From positions 1-64,000 of the forward strand of contig NZ_SRRZ01000019.1 of assembly GCF_013179805.1 (NCBI RefSeq): a DNA stretch of 64,000 bases, in the 5' to 3' direction. The number at the start of each line of letters is the position of its first letter. Position 1 is the first letter of the stretch. Under the pieces are notes generated by a model. It was not told the origin of the DNA. It saw only the letters and a program-made list of their open reading frames with translations, and did no database searches. The stretch comes from Microcoleus asticus IPMA8 (lineage in GTDB: Bacteria; Cyanobacteriota; Cyanobacteriia; Cyanobacteriales; Microcoleaceae). The position numbers and the translations under genes were made by a program. This document shows, piece after piece, positions 50,573 through 59,006 of this stretch.

Positions 50573-51400
50573 ATGAACCAGGCAACCGAAAAGATTGTCC
50601 TTCCCTCTCCCTTCCCCGACCACACGAAACTGCCAGAGGAAGATGGCTCTTTCGTGAAGAATTTTCAGGAGCATCCCCAGAGCATTATTTTGACTGATTC
50701 TATCGGGTCGGTGTTGCAACGGCTTCATCCCGATCGGCAATATGCTATAGGGCAAGACAGTGGCATCTACTGGCGAGAAACAGACCCGCTTGAAAAGGGA
50801 GCGGAAGCTCCTGATTGGTTCTACGTGCCGAACGTGCCACCAAGACTAGGAAATCAGATTCGTCGCTCTTACGTGCTGTGGCGGGAATTCATGGCTCCGA
50901 TGATTGCTTTGGAGTTCGCATCGGGAGACGGTTCACAAGAGCGAGACACAACGCCGTTATCGTACTCAGAAGTCGAATCGGCGCCAAGACCTGGGAAGTT
51001 TTGGGTCTATGAGCGGATCATGCGGATTCCGTATTATGGCATCTATGAGATCAATAGTGGCAGGCTGGAGGTTTACAGCCTGAACAATGGGTTTTACCAG
51101 CAGTTGCTTCCGAACTCGCGCGGTCATTATCCGATCGCGCCAATGGGCGTAGAATTAGGACTGTGGCAAGGCAGTTATCAAAACCAGACAATGCTGTGGC
51201 TGCGGTGGTGGGACAGCGAGGGCAATTTGCTGCTGACAGGTACAGAACGAGCTTCCTTAGCAGAGCAGGCTTTGAGTGCAGAAGCCCAAGCGCGGCGGGA
51301 TGCCATCCCTCGGTTGTTGGCAATGGGATTGAATACACAGCAAGTGGCAGAAGCACTCGGTTTATCAGTAGAGGAAGTTAGGCAGCATTCACAATCTTAA
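50573..51400 (+). CDS. Uma2 family (DUF820) PD-(D/E)xK nuclease-like protein
   Basis: A 275-residue protein from ATG 50573, preceded by GAGAGG. It has the restriction-endonuclease-like core of the Uma2/DUF820 family, which is heavily expanded in cyanobacteria: APDWFYVPN, ALEFASGDGSQERD and PGKFWVYERI supply the Asp, Glu and Lys positions. SGRLEVYSLNNGFYQ follows, and the C-terminal 60 residues form a helical tail ending in an HTH-like LGLSVEEVRQHSQS. The biological role of this family is unknown. Confidence 0.85.
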   Translation: MNQATEKIVLPSPFPDHTKLPEEDGSFVKNFQEHPQSIILTDSIGSVLQRLHPDRQYAIGQDSGIYWRETDPLEKGAEAPDWFYVPNVPPRLGNQIRRSYVLWREFMAPMIALEFASGDGSQERDTTPLSYSEVESAPRPGKFWVYERIMRIPYYGIYEINSGRLEVYSLNNGFYQQLLPNSRGHYPIAPMGVELGLWQGSYQNQTMLWLRWWDSEGNLLLTGTERASLAEQALSAEAQARRDAIPRLLAMGLNTQQVAEALGLSVEEVRQHSQS

Positions 51401-51412
51401 TGTCGATTTTTA

Positions 51413-52216
51413 TTAAGAAGTCAAAACATCGCCGATTTTAACTGTGCCGCTGTTGATAATTTTGGCTAAAACTCCGGTTTGTGCGTGACCGAATTCCTTT
51501 TGGAGTAAAGTGAGTAGGGAAATATCCCGATCGCCCGTTTCTGGATTCACTTCTATATTGACACAGCGACCGATTCGTGCTGTAACTTGTATGCGCGCTG
51601 TGCCTAATTGAAACTGTTTTCCGATCAACTCAAATTCTGACCAAGCTGCCATACCGTCTAGCACAATGTTCGGGCGAAATCGGCCCACGTCAATGTTTTG
51701 AAGAGCGATTTCTGTTAATTGGTCTAATGTGGCTTGACTGAGTAAAGAAATGTGTACTGGTTCTCGATCGGGATAACGAGTTTCGCCGCTGCTGTCGCCG
51801 ACTAATTGCAAAGGTGCAAACTGCGGGTGTCTCGCTTCTTTTGTGGGTTCAATTGCCGCCAAATATTCGGTGAAAAAAGTGCCGATGCGATCGCGCCCCG
51901 CTGCTGTGTTTGTTTCTGCGGATAACACTGCAACTCCTTGACGCTGGACTGTTAAAACGGCCGTTTCCGGTTGATAATGACATTCTAAAGCTGCTAACAG
52001 AGGCCAATCATTTTGGACGGCAAAATGTTTTTTGCTCATCCAAGGGACATTTTGGGCAGACATCTTTGCAGCTTCAATATTATCTGCAAACATGAGGGCA
52101 AAAGCTCGATCGCCCTTAATTCCGTGTCCGGCTGTTAAAGCAAACTCCGACATTTCTTGCGGTGTCAGCCCTTTAATGGGATAAGTGAATAACTGTTTTA
52201 TGGTTGCTAATGTCAT
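51413..52216 (-). CDS. MOSC domain protein
   Basis: A 267-residue protein from ATG 52216; an in-frame start 36 bases upstream is less likely. It has an N-terminal MOSC beta-barrel (TIKQLFTYPIKGLTPQEMSE) and a C-terminal MOSC core (RFRPNIVLDGMAAWSEFELIG, then ARIGRCVNIEVNPETG with the conserved cysteine). MOSC proteins bind molybdenum cofactor or act in sulfur transfer. The cysteine is present, so the fold is probably active. Substrate unknown. It converges with the Uma2 gene. Confidence 0.85.
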   Translation of the reverse strand: MTLATIKQLFTYPIKGLTPQEMSEFALTAGHGIKGDRAFALMFADNIEAAKMSAQNVPWMSKKHFAVQNDWPLLAALECHYQPETAVLTVQRQGVAVLSAETNTAAGRDRIGTFFTEYLAAIEPTKEARHPQFAPLQLVGDSSGETRYPDREPVHISLLSQATLDQLTEIALQNIDVGRFRPNIVLDGMAAWSEFELIGKQFQLGTARIQVTARIGRCVNIEVNPETGDRDISLLTLLQKEFGHAQTGVLAKIINSGTVKIGDVLTS

Positions 52217-52332
52217 AAAAATTTCCAAAGTTACTACAATTTTAACTCTCACTCTTTTCCCCCCTTATTAAGGAGGGCTAGGGGGGTCTAAGCTAATTCA
52301 AAAACCTTAATAAAATTGCTATAAAAACCCTA

Positions 52333-52632
52333 TTAAGCTAGCAATTCATAGCGACGGATATCTGGAGGTCCAACGGCCAAACCGTCTAATTTATGCACGG
52401 CGTCTTGAATGTGAGCTGAACCGAGATGTAGTTCGAGCAAAGCTGCACTTTCCCACTCTTCAACAAACGTAAAATCTGTGGGCTCGGCTTGATTTTGCAG
52501 GAGTTCGTATTTGATGCAGCCTTTTTCTTTGCGAGTTGGCTCCATAATGCTCAGCAGCAGAGATTTAAGTTCTGCTACTTTGTCGGGAAAGGCAGCGAGG
52601 CGGGCGACTACTCGCAAGGTTGTTTTGGACAT
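52333..52632 (-). CDS. Antibiotic biosynthesis monooxygenase (ABM) family protein
   Basis: A 99-residue ferredoxin-like protein: TLRVVARLAAFPDKVAELKS, KEKGCIKYELLQNQAEP and FTFVEEWESAALLELHLGS match the YgiN/ABM family of small quinone-type monooxygenases. ATG 52632 (MSKTTLRVV) is preferred to ATG 52659. Physiological role unknown. It is monocistronic, separated from the MOSC gene by 116 bases. Confidence 0.85.
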   Translation of the reverse strand: MSKTTLRVVARLAAFPDKVAELKSLLLSIMEPTRKEKGCIKYELLQNQAEPTDFTFVEEWESAALLELHLGSAHIQDAVHKLDGLAVGPPDIRRYELLA

Positions 52633-52733
52633 AGGAGAAAAAAGAAACAGATATGACAATCGAATTTACCGCTTGCTATGAGGCAAACTCAACAAAACAC
52701 AATTTTACTTAAAATAACCTAAAGAGGTCGATC

Positions 52734-52895
52734 GGTCAATCGATTTTAGATTTGAGATTTGAGATTTGAGATTAAAGAATTGAAGCATTGACCCCACGGA
52801 TAAATTCGGGGGTTCCTTTATCGGATACAGGTTGTTTATTTCTGGACGGATGAATCCGGGGGCTTGTATCCTGGATGCTTTCGGTCAACGGTACT
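52734..52895. repeat. Composite repeat: bounded heptad array plus GGATAAATCCGGGGG module
   Basis: GGTCAAT (52734-52740) and ATTGACC (52787-52793) bound a 60-base heptad array (CGATTTT, AGATTTG x3). A module follows: CACGGATAAATTCGGGGG, TTTATCGGATACAGGTT, ACGGATGAATCCGGGGG and TTGTATCCTGGATGCTTTCGG. The same module occurs in reverse at about 60093-60180, and the 60-base array recurs at 60324-60383. At 52925-52990 AGAAACCCGG-type palindromes follow. The gap to 53018 has no gene. Confidence 0.85.
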
Positions 52896-53018
52896 AAAAT
52901 CAGTCCAGCAGGCGCTTAAGTCTCAGAAACTCGGTTTCTTGCCAAATTCTTCGTTACTAACCGCAGAGCGTCGTATAAACCGGGTTTCTCGATCTATTTT
53001 GGCAAATACCGGAGGAAC

Positions 53019-53696
53019 TCAATCTTTGGGATAAAATCGCTTCTTTTCTGTAGAATATTCCCAGGCGAGATCCTCCGGGTCTTTTTCGCGACTCCACTGA
53101 GCAAACTCCGGCTTAACTTTCCACTTGCCGATCGTAGTTGCGTGAACTTTGAACCTGCGGGAGAGTTCCGTCTGAGTAAAAGAGATTTTGGGTTTTTCAG
53201 GAGTCTTAGTTTGAGCAATGGGGAATAAATTTGGTTTTTTCTCTTGTGCTTTTTCCCGATTTGTGGGAGGCTCTTGAACAGCTATTCCCGCATTAGGTGT
53301 TTCGCTTTGATTGACAGGTGGAGCTATTTGAAAATAATACAAAATTCCGCCTTGTTCCGTCACTTCAAACTCCGCTGCAAACTCAGAAGCCCGTTCGTCG
53401 AGATACTCTTGAACCTTTTCTCCGGGGAGTTTCGCATTCATCGCCAAATCCAAAGCCGTAACTCGCCCTTGATTTTCCTTGATCAACTTGTAGAAAACCG
53501 AGTCTAAATGAGCGAGTTTGTGTTTTTGCTGCTGCTGGTAGAGCTTGTAAGCCCAAGCAATGCCCGCTGTGGTGGCGATCGCCCAAAACATCCCTCCCGA
53601 CTCGAAACTGGCAACCGCCGTCAAGGAAATAGGCAAAAGCAGGGTAAGATATCCCCAAATGCTGCCCTTCTTTAGGTTATTGCTGTTTTTGACCAT
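53019..53696 (-). CDS. Membrane protein with two HTH-like regions
   Basis: A 225-residue protein of a family I do not recognise. Two hydrophobic helices (about residues 12-28 and 33-49) are followed by a helical region (HLDSVFYKLIKENQGRVTALDL) that looks like a winged helix. After a proline/lysine-rich linker, the C-terminus (SFTQTELSRRFKVHATTIGKWK) resembles an HTH that recognises DNA. A membrane-tethered DNA-binding protein is suggested. It is monocistronic and starts at ATG 53696. Confidence 0.6.
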   Translation of the reverse strand: MVKNSNNLKKGSIWGYLTLLLPISLTAVASFESGGMFWAIATTAGIAWAYKLYQQQQKHKLAHLDSVFYKLIKENQGRVTALDLAMNAKLPGEKVQEYLDERASEFAAEFEVTEQGGILYYFQIAPPVNQSETPNAGIAVQEPPTNREKAQEKKPNLFPIAQTKTPEKPKISFTQTELSRRFKVHATTIGKWKVKPEFAQWSREKDPEDLAWEYSTEKKRFYPKD

Positions 53697-53892
53697 AATT
53701 CCTAAACAGGTACGTAGTTTAGCTTAGTAGAGCGTGTCTGAATGCCGCGAAAGTTTTTCGACAGTCGATATATCGATCGGCCCGCTGACACACCGAAAAA
53801 CGGATACTGTGCCGCGTACACTCGCCTTGTGGACAATCCCTAATTTTAGACCAAAGTTCCAGCTCTTTTGATTCAATGTCGCAAGTAAATCG

Positions 53893-53913
53893 AAAATCGA
53901 AAATCGAAAATCG
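53893..53913 (+). repeat. AAAATCG heptad array, three units
   Basis: Three AAAATCG units are followed by A-GTGACGC at 53914-53920. The junction AAAATCG-N-NTGAC matches the other arrays, although the unit here is entirely AAAATCG. It lies 57 bases before the lipoprotein gene. Confidence 0.8.
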
Positions 53914-53970
53914 AGTGACGCACTCTACGACAAAATCCCAGAATCTACTTTTTTTTGCAACCGAGGGTTC

Positions 53971-54450
53971 ATGTACTTTTTTCGCAAACAGATTGCCATC
54001 CTGCTGATAGTTGTTGCTTGCTGTACGCTGACGATTAGTTGCAGCGATAGCCGAGCTGTCCAGTGTACTAAATTTACTGAAATTGTCAACAAAGGCAACG
54101 CTCTCATTGATGTTGATAAAGACAGCAACGATGCTGCAACGACCGACAATTTAGCTAAAAATTTGAACCTGATAGCGACTGAACTTGAAGATCTGCGAAT
54201 AACAGATCCAACCCTCAAAGAAATTCAGGAGCCATCGGTTAAATCCTTCCAGGAAATTAGTCAAGCACTCGGCGACATCAGCAAAAGCCTTCAGGCTGGA
54301 AATCTCGCTTCTACAAGTATAGAAGGTCGAGAGCAAATCCAAACAGCTCAAGCAGATATTATTAGAGTCGGCCAACAGGCGAATCAAGCAGCCGCAAATC
54401 AAGACGCTTTGACTAGCAAACTGATTAATTATTGTAAGAGCAGTTCCTAA
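53971..54450 (+). CDS. Small predicted lipoprotein
   Basis: A 159-residue protein with a signal peptide and lipobox-like cysteine near residue 24 (VACCTLTISCSD), so it is probably lipid-anchored. The rest is alpha-helical, rich in Ala, Asn, Gln, Asp and Ser, with no domain recognised (EIVNKGNALIDVDKDSNDAA, then KEIQEPSVKSFQEISQALG). Similar short helical lipoproteins occur in other cyanobacteria. Start ATG 53971; no strong ribosome-binding site. Monocistronic. Confidence 0.55.
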   Translation: MYFFRKQIAILLIVVACCTLTISCSDSRAVQCTKFTEIVNKGNALIDVDKDSNDAATTDNLAKNLNLIATELEDLRITDPTLKEIQEPSVKSFQEISQALGDISKSLQAGNLASTSIEGREQIQTAQADIIRVGQQANQAAANQDALTSKLINYCKSSS

Positions 54451-54588
54451 CGATTAATAGTTTTGAGTTTTGAGATTGCCACGCGAGCCGCGAACAAGGC
54501 TGCGCCGTGCATGAGTTTTGGAAGGCGTCGCCTTCACCGGACATCTACTAATTCCCAATTACCCATCCCCAATTATCCATCCCCAATT

Positions 54589-55092
54589 TTAGTGATGAAT
54601 TTCTAGATTCAAAATATAGCGACCGAGTTGCACTTTCTCCGACCACAACTCATATTCTAACCGCAGGTGTTCCGGTTCTGGCGTTCCTGTCAGCGTCAAG
54701 TTGCGAGTGAAGTTGCGGAGTCTCAACTGTTCGGGAGTCGCCAGCGATTCGCCCTGAAGCCAATAACGGCTCAGGCCGTACATTCCTCGTTCCCAGCAGT
54801 GCCGGTAACTGTATTTGCCGTTTCCTTGCATGGTCATAATGACTCGATAGGGTGAAACTTCTAGCCAGAGCAACCGGGGTTTTGTAGTTGGGGGTAAGAT
54901 TGTAACTTGCTCGGCAGATGCGTCGGAGTCGTCGGAAAATTGGCGATCGATTATGGCTGGTTCGTGCAACAACAAGTGAAAGCGATCGCGGTCTTTTTGA
55001 TAAAGCGTACCAGCGGTTTCAACGACTGACCACAAAGGTAAATCTGTGGATACTAGCGATAAACTTACAGGCTTGCGGTGATGCGTCAGCAT
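54589..55092 (-). CDS. Conserved cyanobacterial protein, function unknown
   Basis: A 167-residue soluble protein counted from ATG 55092 (MLTHHRKPVSLSLVST); a TTG six bases upstream is also in frame. It is rich in Trp, Arg and Leu with segments such as RLLWLEVSPYRVIMTMQGNGK and SYRHCWERGMYGLSRYWLQ. No membrane helices or known catalytic motif. It seems conserved in composition with other cyanobacterial hypotheticals, but I cannot name a family. A short repeat with GAAGGCGTCGCCTTC lies between it and the lipoprotein gene. Confidence 0.6.
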   Translation of the reverse strand: MLTHHRKPVSLSLVSTDLPLWSVVETAGTLYQKDRDRFHLLLHEPAIIDRQFSDDSDASAEQVTILPPTTKPRLLWLEVSPYRVIMTMQGNGKYSYRHCWERGMYGLSRYWLQGESLATPEQLRLRNFTRNLTLTGTPEPEHLRLEYELWSEKVQLGRYILNLEIHH

Positions 55093-55628
55093 AAACAAAA
55101 GTGCAGGGGTTGTTGTGGATCGGGCGGTTTGAGATTTGAGACTTTAGATTTTAGATTGGCTGGGTTCCAAATTCCGGAGCTTTTGCTTAAAAGAATGAAA
55201 AATTTACAACTCGGAATCGAAAATCTAAAATTGTTTAGTCAAATTTCAATCATCTGGTCGATAACTGAGAGCAGAACATGAAATCTGGGCAGATACACGG
55301 ATAGTATTTGTCAGGATCGCCTATAGAGGCTAGAAACCCGGTTTCTACGAAATTTGGCATTTAGTAATGATAAATATACGAAGAAACCGGGTTTCTGAGG
55401 TCGCAAGTGCGATCGCGAACTATTTGTGAAATTAAGGTAAAATCCGTGCAGTTGCGCCCGCTTTCTCTTGTCGCTGACAACTGACAGCGCACTGTCCCGG
55501 CGAGTTTAATCAGCCTTGGAGTTAACCGGACACATTGGGAAAAAACCCGCAGGCATTCCAGAAGACGACTGACTTAGGACTGGGAAAAAGGTAGGATAGC
55601 TAACGCCATCCCATCCTAGTTTATCTCA
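55093..55628. other. Intergenic region upstream of aroA
   Basis: It contains a short heptad remnant (TTTAGATTTTAGATTGG, near 55144-55160) and two AGAAACC-type palindromes (55330-55345 and 55382-55397). Immediately upstream of aroA, at about 55540-55580, no promoter elements stand out. No gene is supported. Confidence 0.45.
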
Positions 55629-56984
55629 ATGCAAGCTGACATTATAACTACTTCGCTTCTTGACAAAAACCAAACTTTAAGCATTCAAAAACCGGACTCG
55701 GGCTTGTCGCTGGTCGGGAGGATTCGAGTTCCGGGCGATAAGTCGATTTCTCACCGAGCTTTGATGTTGGGTGCGATCGCCCGAGGTGAAACTACAATTG
55801 AAGGATTGCTGCTAGGAGAAGACCCCCGCAGCACTGCTAAATGTTTCTCGCTCTTGGGAGCCAAAGTTTCTGAACTCAACGCGGAACGGGTGACAGTCAC
55901 GGGCGTCGGAATTGGCGAGTTAGAGGAGCCTGTGGAAGTCTTGGATGCAGGCAATTCCGGCACGACGATGCGGCTGATGTTAGGAATTTTAGCCTCTCAT
56001 CCGGGGCGTTTTTATGCGGTAACGGGTGACAGTTCTTTGCGATCGCGCCCGATGTCGCGCGTCATTAAACCGCTGCAACAAATGGGGGCGCAAATTTGGG
56101 GTAGAAAGAGCAATTCTTTAGCTCCTTTAGGGATACTCGGACAGCAGTTAAAACCGATTCACTACCATTCTCCGATCGCCTCGGCTCAAGTTAAATCTTG
56201 CATTTTGCTCGCCGGTTTGATGGCAAGCGGAGAAACTACAGTCACAGAACCCGCTCTATCGCGGGATCACAGCGAGCGGATGCTGCGGGCGTTTGGAGCC
56301 CGATTGAGCGTCGATCCAGAAACTTGTAGCGTGACAGTCACTGGGCCGACACAACTGCAAGGGCAGAATGTGATTGTACCGGGGGATATTAGTTCGGCGG
56401 CATTTTGGCTAGTTGCTGGGGCGATCGTCCCGGGTTCGGAACTCGTAGTCGAAAATGTCGGCGTCAACCCAACCCGTACAGGCATTTTGGAAGCTTTGGA
56501 GATGATGGGCGCCGATATTGAACTGCAAAATCAGCGAGAGGCCGCCGGAGAACCTGTAGCGGATATTTTGGTTCGCAGTTCCGGCCAATTGCGGGGATGC
56601 ACCATTGCTGGCGACTTAATTCCCCGACTGATTGACGAAATCCCGATTTTGGCAGTAGCGGCGATCTTTGCCTCCGGTACTACAATAATTCGAGATGCGG
56701 CCGAGTTGCGAGTCAAAGAGAGCGATCGGCTGGCCGTGACTGCTGCAGAACTCAACCGCATGGGAGCCCAAATTTCCGAGTTACCCGACGGTTTAGAAAT
56801 TACCGGGGGAACTCCTTTAACTGGCGCGGATGTTGACAGCTACACCGACCACAGAATAGCGATGAGTTTGGCGATCGCAGCCCTCAACGCCACAGGTATT
56901 ACTAACATTCACCGGGCAGAAGCCGCTGCCATTTCCTACCCGGACTTTACCGCCACTTTGCAACAAGTTTGCCATCCAAATTGA
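55629..56984 (+). CDS. aroA: 3-phosphoshikimate 1-carboxyvinyltransferase (EPSP synthase)
   Basis: A 451-residue shikimate-pathway enzyme joining shikimate 3-phosphate and PEP. Signatures: VPGDKSISHRALMLGA, LDAGNSGTTMRLMLGILA and RPMSRVIKPLQQMGAQIWGR. ALSRDHSERMLRAFG and ELRVKESDRLAVTAAEL follow. The RDHSERML and RPMSRVI patterns fit the class II-like enzymes common in cyanobacteria. The N-terminal 30 residues are an extension before the first domain. Monocistronic, starting at ATG 55629. Confidence 0.95.
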   Translation: MQADIITTSLLDKNQTLSIQKPDSGLSLVGRIRVPGDKSISHRALMLGAIARGETTIEGLLLGEDPRSTAKCFSLLGAKVSELNAERVTVTGVGIGELEEPVEVLDAGNSGTTMRLMLGILASHPGRFYAVTGDSSLRSRPMSRVIKPLQQMGAQIWGRKSNSLAPLGILGQQLKPIHYHSPIASAQVKSCILLAGLMASGETTVTEPALSRDHSERMLRAFGARLSVDPETCSVTVTGPTQLQGQNVIVPGDISSAAFWLVAGAIVPGSELVVENVGVNPTRTGILEALEMMGADIELQNQREAAGEPVADILVRSSGQLRGCTIAGDLIPRLIDEIPILAVAAIFASGTTIIRDAAELRVKESDRLAVTAAELNRMGAQISELPDGLEITGGTPLTGADVDSYTDHRIAMSLAIAALNATGITNIHRAEAAAISYPDFTATLQQVCHPN

Positions 56985-57118
56985 GAGCGGGATAGTGGGA
57001 TAGTGGGAGAGCGGGAGAGGGAGGAGTCCGAGCTTTGGAGAGGGGAGAGCGGGAGAAATCATCTTTCTTCCTTCTTCCCTCTTCCTTCTGTCCTCTTCCT
57101 TCTTCCTTCTTCCTTCGC
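56985..57118. repeat. GGGAGAG purine run and CTTCCTT pyrimidine run
   Basis: Repeated GGGATAGTGGGA/GGGAGAG units (about 56988-57056) are followed by CTTCCTTCTTCCTTCTTCC (about 57064-57117). The two runs are partly complementary and could form a long imperfect hairpin between the convergent aroA and CAAD genes. Related runs occur at 9970-10020 and 43555-43690. Confidence 0.6.
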
Positions 57119-57556
57119 TTAAGAATCTTTACCTACAACTTGTTCTTTTAAAGAATCGATTTCCGTTAACAACTCTTGGCGATTAGAAGCCTTGAGCAGA
57201 TAGCGGTAAACAAACCAGCCCGTATATCCCATACCAATCAACTCAAAAATTGGAGCTACCAAAGGGACATCATTAAGAGCATCTAAAACTCCCAGCATTA
57301 CCTTAATGCTAATACCGCCTGCCAGGATTAAACCAACAGTTATGAGAGGCTTTTGGTAGTCAGCAAAAAAATTGGATAGATAGGCTGGAAGTTCCGACAA
57401 AATTGTAATAACTTGGTCTTTAATATCTTGGAGCTGGGTGGTCGGTGTTTCTGTGGTTGTCACTGTAGTCATGACCCCCGGTTTGTCCTCCACCAGGTCT
57501 ACTGTGACGACTTCAGTGACTGTTTGTGTCTCGTCAGAAAAGTTAGCTTGTGTCAT
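57119..57556 (-). CDS. CAAD domain thylakoid membrane protein
   Basis: A 145-residue protein with an N-terminal Thr/Val-rich region, two membrane helices (about residues 70-88 and 98-118) and a short coiled-coil tail (RQELLTEIDSLKEQVVG). This is the CAAD domain first described as an appendage of some cyanobacterial aminoacyl-tRNA synthetases; stand-alone CURT1-like forms bend thylakoid membranes. Here it is a stand-alone protein, not fused to a synthetase. Start ATG 57556. Confidence 0.85.
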   Translation of the reverse strand: MTQANFSDETQTVTEVVTVDLVEDKPGVMTTVTTTETPTTQLQDIKDQVITILSELPAYLSNFFADYQKPLITVGLILAGGISIKVMLGVLDALNDVPLVAPIFELIGMGYTGWFVYRYLLKASNRQELLTEIDSLKEQVVGKDS

Positions 57557-57752
57557 TTGATACTTTCTCCGGTGTCAAGTAAAATTGCAGGCTGTGAGTT
57601 GCTGGCAGTATAATTCTCAGGCAATTAGCACAGGACTCATGCAGCCGCGACTAATTGATGAGACTAAGGCAGAGCTTCCAAAATTGCAAGCAAAAATAAG
57701 GATATAACTTCATTTTAAACAATTCCCCTAGCTGGCAAATCGGTCTTTTGAC

Positions 57753-58781
57753 TCATTTGTTCACTCGATCGAGGTCGATTTGATTCGCGCATGGGCGTCC
57801 TTGTTCAAAGTCGGCGATATTGGCGATCGTGGTTTCGGCGATATTTGTCAAAGCTTCCTCGGTGAAAAAAGCTTGATGTCCGGTAATCAGGACGTTGGGG
57901 AAAGTCAGCAAGCGCTGAAATACGTCGTCTTGAATGACGTGATTTGACAAATCCTCAAAAAACAGATCCGTCTCTTGTTCGTACACATCTAAGCCGAGGT
58001 AGCCAATTTTACCAGACTTCAGTGCTTTGGTCACAGCTTTAGTGTCAATCAACTGACCGCGGCTGGTATTGATCAGCATCATCCCCGGTTTCATTTGCCC
58101 GATCGCCTCTACACCGATTAAATGGTAAGTTTCCGGTATCAGCGGACAGTGCAGGCTGACAATATCAGAGGCGGCGAACAGTTCCGGGAGTGCGACGTAT
58201 TCCATCCCTAGGGCGAGGCAATCGGGGCTTTGGAAAACATCGTATCCTAGCAGTCGGCACCCGAATCCGTGCAAAATTTTGGCAGTAATTTCGCCAATTC
58301 TGCCAGTTCCGACGATTCCCACCGTTTTGTCGTGGAGGTCAAAGCCCAACAGGCCGTCTAGGGCGAAATTGCCTTCGCGGACGCGGTTGTAGGCCCGGTG
58401 GATTTTGCGGTTGAGGGACAAAATCAGAGCGACTGCGTGTTCGGCGACGGCGTAGGGAGAATAAGCGGGAACTCGGAGGATAGTTAGGTCTAAATCCCTC
58501 GCTGCTGCTAAATCGACGTGGTTGAATCCAGCCGATCTCAAAACCAGTAAGCGGACGCCTTTTTCGGCGATCGCCCGCAGCGTTTTCGCGTCCAAGCAGT
58601 CGTTAACGAATGCGCAGACGGCCGGAAATCCAGCGGCCAAAACGCTGGTTTCTAGGGTCAGATGCGCTTCAAAAAAAACCAAGTCGTGTTGACCGCCGAC
58701 ATTGGCTGCTGTCAGAAAAGTGCGATCGTAGGATTTGGTATTAAATACGGCTACCTTCATGCTTTTTGCCTGCAAACCCAT
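57753..58781 (-). CDS. D-2-hydroxyacid dehydrogenase, D-lactate dehydrogenase-like
   Basis: A 342-residue NAD-dependent dehydrogenase (335 if starting at ATG 58760). NAD-binding GIVGTGRIGEITAKILHGFG is followed by the arginine region LINTSRGQLIDT and the catalytic histidine ITGHQAFFTEEAL, the pattern of LdhA-type D-lactate dehydrogenases. It interconverts pyruvate and D-lactate or a similar hydroxy acid. ATG 58760 (MKVAVFNTKSYDR) matches the usual start better. Monocistronic. Confidence 0.88.
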   Translation of the reverse strand: MGLQAKSMKVAVFNTKSYDRTFLTAANVGGQHDLVFFEAHLTLETSVLAAGFPAVCAFVNDCLDAKTLRAIAEKGVRLLVLRSAGFNHVDLAAARDLDLTILRVPAYSPYAVAEHAVALILSLNRKIHRAYNRVREGNFALDGLLGFDLHDKTVGIVGTGRIGEITAKILHGFGCRLLGYDVFQSPDCLALGMEYVALPELFAASDIVSLHCPLIPETYHLIGVEAIGQMKPGMMLINTSRGQLIDTKAVTKALKSGKIGYLGLDVYEQETDLFFEDLSNHVIQDDVFQRLLTFPNVLITGHQAFFTEEALTNIAETTIANIADFEQGRPCANQIDLDRVNK

Positions 58782-59006
58782 TAATAGGTGAAAATTCTTT
58801 TCAGATTAACTCTAAATTTTAGTAGAACGCCGTTGCCCCAAACAACCCAGTTTTCACCGCGTTCAATATTGAGTTTCGCAACGAGGCATCTCTGAATAAA
58901 CCAGATTTTTAGCCGTAAGGCAAATTCTGCTTAATTTTTTTAATATAATTGCTTAGACTGTAGTAAAGCGCGATCGTTAATTGTTCATTTTTTAGGAGAA
59001 ACTCAG

